Positions 5,771 to 11,392 of a stretch of 11,392 bases of DNA are shown in pieces. The notes below the pieces were generated by a model, which saw only the letters and a program-made list of their open reading frames with translations, searched no databases and was not told the origin of the DNA. The DNA is from an uncultured Rhodoplanes sp. (lineage in GTDB: Bacteria; Pseudomonadota; Alphaproteobacteria; Rhizobiales; Xanthobacteraceae), in NCBI GenBank assembly GCA_936924235.1, contig CAKZHN010000116.1:1-11392 (forward strand). Direction: 5' to 3'. The number at the start of each line of letters is the position of its first letter. Within the stretch, counting starts at the first letter, position 1. The translations under genes were made by a program, and so were the position numbers.

Positions 5771-7129
5771 ATGGCCCAGGCACCCAAGACGGCGCAGCAA
5801 AGCTCGGTCGGCACGGCGGTGCCCAATGACCTCGCGGCCTTCTTCATGCCGTTCACGGCGAACCGCGCCTTCAAGGCCCGGCCGCGGCTGATCGCCCGCG
5901 CCAAGGACATGCACTACTACACGCCGGAAAATCGCCCGGTGCTCGACGCCGCGGCAGGCCTCTGGTGCACCAATGCGGGCCACAACCGCGATCCGATCGT
6001 GCAGGCCATCCAGGCCCAGGCCGCGACGCTGGACTTTGCGCCGACCTTCCAGTTTGGCCACCCGCGGGCCTTCGAGCTCGCCAGCCGGATCGCCGCGCTG
6101 GCGCCGGAAAGCCTCGACCACGTGTTCTTCTGCAACTCCGGCTCGGAGGCCGCCGACACGGCGCTCAAGATCGCGCTGGCCTATTGGGTGGCGAAGGGCC
6201 AGGGCCAGCGCACGCGCTTCGTCGGCCGCGAGCGCGGCTATCACGGCGTCGGCTTCGGCGGCATGGCCGTCGGCGGGCTCGCCAACAATAGGAAGGCCTT
6301 CGGCGTGATGATGCCGGGCGTCGACCATCTGGCCTCGACCTATAACCGCGAGCAGCAGGCCTTCTCCAAGGGCGAGCCCGAATGGGGCGCGCATCTGGCC
6401 GACGAGCTGGAGCGGATCGTGGCGCTGCACAGCGACAGCACGATCGCGGCCGTGATCGTCGAGCCGATGGCCGGCTCGACCGCGGTGCTGCCGGCGCCGA
6501 AGGGCTACCTGCAGCGGCTGCGCGCGATCTGCGACAAGTACGGCATCCTGCTGATTTTCGACGAGGTCATCACCGGCTTCGGCCGCCTCGGCCATGCCTT
6601 TGCGGCCGAACGCTACGGCGTCGTGCCGGACATGATCACCTTTGCGAAGGGCGTGACGTCCGGCAGCGTGCCGATGGGCGGCGTGATCGTGAAGGACGAG
6701 ATCCACGACGCCTTCATGCACGGGCCCGAGCACGTCGTGGAGTTCTTCCACGGCTATACGTACTCGGCGCATCCGCTCGCCTGCGCGGCGGGCCTCGCCG
6801 CGCTCGACCTCTATCGCGACGAGGACCTGTTCGCGCGGGCAAAGAAGATCGAGCCCACGTGGTACGACGCCGCGATGACCCTGAAGGGCCTGCCGCGGGT
6901 GCTCGACATCCGCTGCGTCGGCCTCACCGCCGGCATCGATCTCGGCTCGCGACCCGACGGCGTCGGCAAGCGGGGCTACGAGGCGATGGAACGCGGCTTC
7001 CACGACGAAGGCATCATGTTCCGCATCGTCGGCGACTCGATCGCCGTGACGCCGCCCTTGATCGTCAGCGAAAGCCAGATCGGCGAGATTTTCGACAAGG
7101 TCGGCAAGGTCATCAAGGCGCTGGCCTGA
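5771..7129 (+). CDS. Omega-amino acid:pyruvate aminotransferase (class III, PLP)
   Basis: 452 aa, full length for class III aminotransferases. Likely moves the amino group from an omega-amino acid such as beta-alanine to pyruvate, giving malonate semialdehyde and alanine, in the cytoplasm. Visible landmarks: GLWCTNAGHNR (63-73); phosphate-binding NSGSEAADTALK (122-133); RGYHGVGFG (155-163), whose Tyr-His stacks on PLP; EPMAGSTAVLPAPKGYL (231-247); IFDEVITGFGRLG (262-274) with Asp264 for the PLP ring nitrogen; and ITFAKGVTSGSVPMGG with Schiff-base Lys293. FRIVGDSIAVTPPL (417-430) contains Arg418, equivalent to the carboxylate-binding Arg of omega-transaminases. ATG at 5771 is preceded by GAGG at 5761-5764. 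Beta-alanine specificity is likely from family resemblance, but other amines or omega-amino acids are possible. No malonate-semialdehyde dehydrogenase is next to it. It ends 5 bases from the convergent glycosyltransferase gene. Confidence 0.9.
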   Translation: MAQAPKTAQQSSVGTAVPNDLAAFFMPFTANRAFKARPRLIARAKDMHYYTPENRPVLDAAAGLWCTNAGHNRDPIVQAIQAQAATLDFAPTFQFGHPRAFELASRIAALAPESLDHVFFCNSGSEAADTALKIALAYWVAKGQGQRTRFVGRERGYHGVGFGGMAVGGLANNRKAFGVMMPGVDHLASTYNREQQAFSKGEPEWGAHLADELERIVALHSDSTIAAVIVEPMAGSTAVLPAPKGYLQRLRAICDKYGILLIFDEVITGFGRLGHAFAAERYGVVPDMITFAKGVTSGSVPMGGVIVKDEIHDAFMHGPEHVVEFFHGYTYSAHPLACAAGLAALDLYRDEDLFARAKKIEPTWYDAAMTLKGLPRVLDIRCVGLTAGIDLGSRPDGVGKRGYEAMERGFHDEGIMFRIVGDSIAVTPPLIVSESQIGEIFDKVGKVIKALA

Positions 7130-7134
7130 CGGCA

Positions 7135-8646
7135 TCATCGCGCTTCCGCCACCACCGGCCGCGGGCGCAGCACCGCCCAGGCGACCGTCACGGTGCGGGT
7201 GCCGAGCCGCACCGGCAGTTCGAACGGCTCCTGGATCTCGGCGTCCTCGGCGATGGAGCGGTACTCCAGCGGCAGCACGCGGGGGTCGGCGCCGTTGGTC
7301 CAGACCACGACGGCGCCCTTGGCGCGGAGGTCTCCGAGGTCGATCCAGGGCGCCCGGCCGGGCTTGCCGTCGATCAGCACGCGGGGATGCTCCGGCGCGT
7401 AGCGGCCGATATTGCCGCCGTCCCACATGCTGCCGATGACATAGGCGAGCGGCCGGCCGGTCAGGGCGCGGAAGCGCCGCGACATCTCCTGCCCGAGCGC
7501 GTCGCCGGGATAGAGCTCGGCGGTGTAGCGCTCCTTGAAGTGGAAGCGCCCCCGCAGATCGTAGTGAAAGACGAAAGCCAGCGCGTAGACGGCCGTGATG
7601 ACGCCCCAGAGCACGGTGATTCGCATCGCGGTGACGCGGTCGAGCGCCCGGACGTTGAGCACGATCCACAGCCCGAGGAACAGCCACAGTGGATAACCCC
7701 ACAGCGGGACGGTGTCGCGGCCGCCCAGAAGCGACATCAGGAACACGGTCGCTGCCGGGCCGAAGGCGAGCAGCGTGACGATTCGGCGGTCGAAGGCGTC
7801 GGCCGCGGCTGTCGTGCCGTCCGGCGCCTTGACGTCGCGGCGCAGATAGGGCGCCGCGATGATCAGCGACGGCACCAGGAAGCCCAACTGGGACAACAGA
7901 AATTTCGGTGGCTTGATGACGTAGTCGAGCGGCCCGCGGAAATGCAGCGCCCGGGCGTCTGCATAGGCAAACGGCAGGAAGTCGTTGGCGACCAGCCAGA
8001 TCAGATGCGGCGCCATCACGATCAGCGCGACCACCGCCGCCACGTAAGGCCCCGGCGTCGCCATCACCTTGCGGGCGTCACGGTCGAACAGCGCAAACAG
8101 CGCCAAAGGCGCGGCCAGCACCACGACGAAATACTTCGCCCACACCGCCATGCCGATGGCGAAGCCGAGCAGGCACCAGTGCGCCAAGCGCCCGTGCCGC
8201 AAGGCTTTCCAATAGGCGTAGCCGGCCATGGCCCAGAACGGCAGCTGCACCACGTCGTGGTTGAACTTCGGCGCCGTGAAGGTGAAATAGTGCAGCCCGT
8301 CGATGATCAGCACGGCGACCAGGGCGCCGACGGCGCCAACCAGCGGCCGGGCCAGCGCGAAGACAAACGCGAAAGCCGCAACGATGGCGATCTGCGACAA
8401 CAGGTAGTAGAAGGCGTCCGGACCGAAGGCCTGCCGAGTCGCCTCGACAAGCCACCATGGTAGCGGCGGCAACTTGTCATAACCCAGTTGCCATTCCCGG
8501 CCATAGACCAGCGCTTCGATCAGATCGAGCGGCAGGTTGCGGAAGAACAGCGCCGGCAGGGCTGTCCACAAAGCAGCGTGCAGAAACAGGACAACGAGGA
8601 AAACCCGGACCGGGTGTTGCTCAATCGCATCAGTCAGTTTGGGCAT
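7135..8646 (-). CDS. Family-39-type (ArnT/PMT_2-like) membrane glycosyltransferase
   Basis: 503 aa with many hydrophobic segments: residues 14-34, 82-99, 101-116, 155-187, 200-220, 247-267, 288-306, 314-331 and 342-360. A soluble C-terminal part follows from about 362. The first periplasmic loop after TM1 has the GT-C acidic motif (NLPLDLIEALVYG, Asp41 and Glu44) and YDKLPPLPWWL (56-66), the counterpart of the KHPPLPYW signature of polyprenol-linked PMT_2/ArnT glycosyltransferases. FTAPKFNHDVVQLPFWA (122-138) is also typical. Such enzymes transfer a sugar from a polyprenyl-phosphate donor at the periplasmic face to lipid A, protein or another glycan; donor and acceptor cannot be told here. 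Start at 8646 has only a weak ribosome site. It stands alone on its strand and converges on the aminotransferase gene without room for a terminator. Confidence 0.88.
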   Translation of the reverse strand: MPKLTDAIEQHPVRVFLVVLFLHAALWTALPALFFRNLPLDLIEALVYGREWQLGYDKLPPLPWWLVEATRQAFGPDAFYYLLSQIAIVAAFAFVFALARPLVGAVGALVAVLIIDGLHYFTFTAPKFNHDVVQLPFWAMAGYAYWKALRHGRLAHWCLLGFAIGMAVWAKYFVVVLAAPLALFALFDRDARKVMATPGPYVAAVVALIVMAPHLIWLVANDFLPFAYADARALHFRGPLDYVIKPPKFLLSQLGFLVPSLIIAAPYLRRDVKAPDGTTAAADAFDRRIVTLLAFGPAATVFLMSLLGGRDTVPLWGYPLWLFLGLWIVLNVRALDRVTAMRITVLWGVITAVYALAFVFHYDLRGRFHFKERYTAELYPGDALGQEMSRRFRALTGRPLAYVIGSMWDGGNIGRYAPEHPRVLIDGKPGRAPWIDLGDLRAKGAVVVWTNGADPRVLPLEYRSIAEDAEIQEPFELPVRLGTRTVTVAWAVLRPRPVVAEAR

Positions 8647-8820
8647 CGGCGGCCGGTTTTCCGGGACATTTTCACAGGGCTTATAGGATCAAATCGGATG
8701 ACATGCGACCTTGGGTTTATCCCGAGATTTCAAGCGGTAAACTCCTTGCGTCTGTGCCATGCCTCATGGACAGTGCTGCGAGGCGGGGCGAATCATCCCC
8801 TGAGGGCGGGGAACCTCTGA

Positions 8821-10203
8821 ATGTTGCGGCTTGGAGCCATTTTCGTCGTTCTGTGCATGGTGCTGATCGCCGCCTCTGCCGGGGCGGTTCTTTATCTTTT
8901 GATCGGTCTCCGCGCCCAGGAGTCGATGATCATCGCCATCTCGATCCTGACCGGCCTCGCCATCTACAACGCCACCAGCAACCGGCTGCGCGACCGCGCC
9001 AACCTTGCCGCCCAGATCGCCGATCTGTCGCGCGGCTGCGCCGACCTTGCCCGCCAGGTCGCCGAAGTCGGCCGCCGCACCGCTTCGCTCGAGACCCAGG
9101 GTGACCAGGTCGCCAGCGTCGCGGTCTCGCAGGCGAGGCTCGCCACCGAATCCTTCACCACCGAGCTCGGCGAGCTCAGCACGCTGGTCAAGCAGCTCGC
9201 CGAGACCGTCGCGGTGCACGAGCTGAAATTCGCCAGCGGCCAGCATCAGCAGGCCGGCGCCGTTGCGCAATACGACGACGCCTCGCAGTCCGAGCCGTCG
9301 CAATCCGCCGCCTTCCAGGCCGAGTTCGAGCTGCCGCCGCCGATGCCCGCGCCGAACACCTCGGCCGCGGCGCGCGCCAACATGATCGAGACGGTGCGCA
9401 ACTCGCTCGAAGCCAATCGTGTCGACCTTTACCTGCAGCCCATCGTCACGCTGCCGCAGCGCAAGGTCCGCTACTACGAAGGCCTGGCGCGGCTGCGCAC
9501 CGAGAACGGCACCATCGTGATGCCGTCCGACTTCCTGGGCGCCGCCGAATCCTCCGGCCTGGTCGCCAAGGTCGACAACCAGATGCTGTTCCGCTGCGTG
9601 CAGGTGATCCGGCGGCTGCAGATCAAGAACCGCGAGGTCGGCCTGTTCTGCAACATCTCGCCCACCACGCTGAACGATCCGCTGGTGTTTCCGGAGATCC
9701 TGCAGTTCATGGACGCCAACCGGGCGATCGCGCCGTCGCTCATTCTCGAGTTCCGGCAGAGCGCGCTGCGCGCGATGGGCCCGCTCGAGACCGAAGCGCT
9801 GTCGTCGCTGCGCGATCTCGGCTTCCGCTTCAGCATGGACGCGGTGACCGACCTGCGCATGGAGCCGCGCGACCTCGGCGAGCGCGGCATCCGCTACGTC
9901 AAGGTGCCGTCGCAGTTCCTGCTCGGCGACGGCGGCTCCACCGCCTCCGACATCCACGCCGCCGATCTCTCCGACCTGCTCGGCCGCTTCGGCATCAGCC
10001 TGATCGCCGAGAAGATCGAGGTCGAGGCCCAGGTGGTCGACCTGCTCGAATACGACGTCCGGTTCGGCCAGGGCTATCTGTTCTCGCAGCCGCGCCCGGT
10101 GCGCAACGAGGCGCTGCGTGGCGCGGGCGAAAGCGACCTGGAGCTGGAAGAGCCGGCCGACCGGCCGCGACGCGCCGTCGGCGGCACGGGCTTTACGCTT
10201 TGA
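8821..10203 (+). CDS. TipF-like membrane protein with degenerate EAL domain
   Basis: 460 aa. Two N-terminal membrane segments (about 3-28 and 36-50), a long Ala/Leu/Gln-rich coiled coil (about 55-135), an acidic/proline linker to 180, then an EAL fold (about 187-432). Of the EAL residues, Glu220 (YYEGLARL), Asn278 (NISPTTL), Glu310, Asp340, Lys361, Glu397 (IAEKIE) and Gln417 (GQGYLFSQP) remain. The metal-binding DDFG has become DAVT (340-343) and the Asp after Lys is Pro. Phosphodiesterase activity is therefore doubtful; c-di-GMP binding is possible. Order, size and degeneracy fit Caulobacter TipF, a c-di-GMP receptor needed for flagellum placement and assembly, so I infer an inner-membrane flagellar or polarity role. 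Start follows a purine-rich GGCGGGGAA. It is in frame with the downstream HAD gene and ends inside a tandem repeat. Confidence 0.85.
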   Translation: MLRLGAIFVVLCMVLIAASAGAVLYLLIGLRAQESMIIAISILTGLAIYNATSNRLRDRANLAAQIADLSRGCADLARQVAEVGRRTASLETQGDQVASVAVSQARLATESFTTELGELSTLVKQLAETVAVHELKFASGQHQQAGAVAQYDDASQSEPSQSAAFQAEFELPPPMPAPNTSAAARANMIETVRNSLEANRVDLYLQPIVTLPQRKVRYYEGLARLRTENGTIVMPSDFLGAAESSGLVAKVDNQMLFRCVQVIRRLQIKNREVGLFCNISPTTLNDPLVFPEILQFMDANRAIAPSLILEFRQSALRAMGPLETEALSSLRDLGFRFSMDAVTDLRMEPRDLGERGIRYVKVPSQFLLGDGGSTASDIHAADLSDLLGRFGISLIAEKIEVEAQVVDLLEYDVRFGQGYLFSQPRPVRNEALRGAGESDLELEEPADRPRRAVGGTGFTL

Positions 10204-10251
10204 GCCAAGGGCTTCACGCTTTGAGGCAAGGGCTTTACGCTTCGAGATAAG
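10189..10251 (+). repeat. Three 21-bp tandem repeats spanning the tipF-like stop codon
   Basis: Units 10189-10209, 10210-10230 and 10231-10251 share GGCTTyACGCTTyGAG followed by a variable two bases and AAG. They differ at only a few positions. The stop codon of the EAL gene (10201-10203) is the TGA in unit 1. Unit 2 has the same in-frame TGA and unit 3 has CGA instead. The length is a multiple of three, so the frame is kept. Confidence 0.85.
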
Positions 10252-10269
10252 TGCCGTAACCAATCGGCC

Positions 10270-11151
10270 GTGACCCAGACCTCCTCCATCCAGACCCCGT
10301 CCTTCATCACGAGTTTCGAGGCGCTCGCCGGAAACTACGACGCCGTGCTGAGCGACGTCTGGGGTGTCGTGCACAACGGCGTCGCCGCGACGGCCTCGGC
10401 CTGCGAGGCGCTGACCCGCTTCCGCGACCAGGGCGGCACGGTGATCCTGATCACCAACGCGCCGCGGCCGGGCGCCACCGTCGTCAAGTTCATCGACAAG
10501 GTCGGCGTGCCGCACAGCGCCTATCAGGGCATCGTCAGCTCGGGCGACGTCACGCGGAGCGTGATGCAGTCGCGGCCGCAGAAGAACGTGTTCCACATCG
10601 GCCCCGAGCGCGACCTGCCGATCTTCGACGGCCTGGGGCTCGACTTCGTGCCACTCGAAAAGGCCGACTACGTGGTCTGCACCGGGCTCAACCATGACGA
10701 GGTCGAGACGCCGGAGAGCTACCGCGCGCTCCTCACCGACATCCGCAAGCGCAACCTGTTCATGCTGTGCGGCAATCCCGATCTCGTGGTCGAGCGCGGC
10801 GACAAGCTGATCTATTGCGCAGGCGCCCTCGCCGACCTCTACGCCTCGCTCGGCGGCGAGGTGCTCTATGCCGGCAAGCCGCACCGGCCGATCTACGATC
10901 TGGCGCTGGAGCGGGTCGCGCAGGCGCGCGGCAAGCCGGTCGAGCGCAGCCGCGTGCTCGCGATCGGCGATTCGATCCGCACCGACCTCACCGGTGCGAC
11001 CGACTACGGCCTCGATTGCCTGTTCGTGACCGCCGGCATTCATGCGGAAGAGCTCGGCGAGCGCCACGCGCCCGATCCCGAAGCGATGCGCAAGATGTTC
11101 GCCGACGCAGGCATTGCGCCGAAGGCGGTCACTTCGCGGCTCGCGTGGTGA
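10270..11151 (+). CDS. TIGR01459-type HAD-superfamily (subclass IIA) protein
   Basis: 293 aa HAD fold with a class IIA cap, as in NagD-like sugar or nucleotide phosphatases. Motif I is SDVWGVVHNG (28-37): the nucleophile Asp29 is present, but the second Asp of DxD is Trp31, as I recall is usual in this subfamily. Motif II is LITNAPRP (60-67), motif III Lys203 in YAGKPHRPIYDLAL, and motif IV IGDSIRTDLTGA (232-243) with Asp234 and Asp239 for Mg. Substrate unknown; the lost general acid makes ordinary phosphatase turnover uncertain. The start is GTG at 10270, since no ATG occurs in a suitable place and the next GTG falls within motif I; the ribosome site is weak, so coupling to the upstream gene is possible. 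It lies 66 bases after the tipF-like gene in the same frame and is probably co-transcribed. A GC hairpin with a pyrimidine tail follows. Confidence 0.88.
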   Translation: MTQTSSIQTPSFITSFEALAGNYDAVLSDVWGVVHNGVAATASACEALTRFRDQGGTVILITNAPRPGATVVKFIDKVGVPHSAYQGIVSSGDVTRSVMQSRPQKNVFHIGPERDLPIFDGLGLDFVPLEKADYVVCTGLNHDEVETPESYRALLTDIRKRNLFMLCGNPDLVVERGDKLIYCAGALADLYASLGGEVLYAGKPHRPIYDLALERVAQARGKPVERSRVLAIGDSIRTDLTGATDYGLDCLFVTAGIHAEELGERHAPDPEAMRKMFADAGIAPKAVTSRLAW

Positions 11152-11227
11152 GCGGCAACTCGCTGTCGTCTGATTCAAATTTTCAAGCTGTCCTGCAGGC
11201 GTGATTCATCGGCCCCGTACAAAGTGC

Positions 11228-11259
11228 GGCGCCGGGGCGGCGCCTTCTCTTCTTTTCCC
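11228..11259 (+). terminator. Probable intrinsic terminator of the HAD gene
   Basis: GGCGCC (11228-11233) and GGCGCC (11239-11244) form a 6-bp GC stem around GGGGC, followed directly by a pyrimidine tract with T-rich TTCTCTTCTTTTCCC (11245-11259). It begins 76 bases after the HAD stop. The U tract is interrupted by C, so termination may be partial. Confidence 0.6.
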
Positions 11260-11274
11260 TCACATGCGTGAGGG
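11257..11274. repeat. 7-bp hairpin next to the terminator
   Basis: CCCTCAC (11257-11263), loop ATGC, GTGAGGG (11268-11274). Perfect arms. It begins within the pyrimidine tail of the terminator and precedes the branched element, with which it may form one dispersed intergenic repeat. Confidence 0.55.
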
Positions 11275-11277
11275 AGC

Positions 11278-11362
11278 GGAGCGCCGGTGAGGCGCTACGT
11301 CATAGTCTGGCACCTCTTGGAGGTGCCGCGTGCCTTGCGGCACGCACGCCTCCCGGCGCTCC
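11278..11362. repeat. 85-bp branched palindromic intergenic element
   Basis: An outer stem pairs GGAGCGCCGG (11278-11287) with CCGGCGCTCC (11353-11362). It continues, past a single bulged T at 11288, with GAGGCG (11289-11294) and CGCCTC (11347-11352), giving 16 pairs in total. Inside are two perfect adjacent hairpins: GGCACCTC-TTG-GAGGTGCC (11309-11327) and GCGTGCC-TTGC-GGCACGC (11328-11345). The result is a three-way-junction-like fold. A smaller alternative hairpin AGCGCC/GGCGCT (11280-11296) competes with the outer stem. It resembles dispersed palindromic elements of rhizobial genomes (RIME-like), but identity cannot be checked here. The remaining 30 bases to the window end show nothing clear. 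Confidence 0.65.
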
Positions 11363-11392
11363 ACTGTGGCGATTTTTGACGCGGTCACCGGA

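Noticed and set aside
5633..7702. A 689-aa minus-strand frame opposite the aminotransferase and the hisS start, and a 693-aa plus frame at 6382-8463.
   Set aside because: Both cross well-supported genes in other frames, lack domain motifs and have biased composition; they are shadows.
8810..8840. GGAAC just before the tipF-like ATG as an EcfG -35.
   Set aside because: No CGTT follows at 16-17 bases, and it would start transcription inside the gene.
10189..10251. Tandem repeats as a CRISPR array.
   Set aside because: The 21-bp units abut without spacers and overlap a gene end.
8764..11178. An 804-aa open frame on the minus strand opposite the tipF-like and HAD genes.
   Set aside because: It is antisense to two genes with clear domains, is full of Arg/Asp/His/Ala low-complexity sequence, and has no recognisable motif. 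Long antisense frames are common in such GC-rich coding DNA.
11308..11323. TGGCAC followed by TTGG as a sigma-54 promoter.
   Set aside because: The -12 GC is missing and the bases are fully explained by a perfect 8-bp hairpin.
11278..11362. The branched element as a tRNA gene.
   Set aside because: The arms do not match tRNA arm lengths, and there is no T-loop GTTCGA-like sequence or CCA end.

Overview
The window looks like a chromosomal segment of an alphaproteobacterium of the order Hyphomicrobiales (Rhizobiales), most likely Bradyrhizobium or a close relative. This is inferred from the high GC content, the alphaproteobacterial type of HisRS, a consensus general-stress (EcfG-type) promoter, a TipF-like degenerate EAL protein beside a TIGR01459-type HAD protein, and a Hint_2 secreted protein. 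No search could be run, so the genus is inference. I see no mobile element, CRISPR array, tRNA or rRNA.

Layout. 1-1587 (+): 3' part of a large repeat-rich exported protein with autotransporter-type passenger repeats, a Hint (hedgehog/intein-like) domain and a C-terminal beta-rich domain; it begins outside the window. A 13-bp perfect hairpin separates it from the convergent gene at 1646-2104 (-), an AhpD/carboxymuconolactone-decarboxylase-like protein. Divergent to that is an ECF41 sigma factor with a fused SnoaL-like C-terminal domain (2230-3096, +). The 125-bp gap between them holds two facing copies of the ECF41 promoter motif. Then come a periplasmic DUF3617 protein (3208-3756, +), a 61-aa proline-rich protein on the minus strand (3832-4017) behind an EcfG-type promoter, and hisS (4158-5657, -). 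An omega-amino acid:pyruvate aminotransferase (5771-7129, +) runs divergently from hisS. A family-39-type membrane glycosyltransferase (7135-8646, -) converges on the aminotransferase. The right end has a TipF-like membrane EAL protein (8821-10203, +) followed, across three 21-bp tandem repeats, by a GTG-started HAD-like gene (10270-11151, +). The last 170 bases hold a terminator-like hairpin and a multi-branched palindromic element.

Most of this is ordinary chromosome. The parts that hang together as systems are: (i) the ECF41 sigma factor and its CMD-family partner, which appear to share a symmetrical, face-to-face promoter pair; (ii) the small protein under predicted general-stress control; (iii) the tipF-HAD pair, which share a reading frame and are separated only by stop codons lying inside the tandem repeats. 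The clearest candidates for something undescribed are the facing promoter pair, the stress-controlled small protein, the stop-bearing repeats and the branched palindromic element at the right edge.
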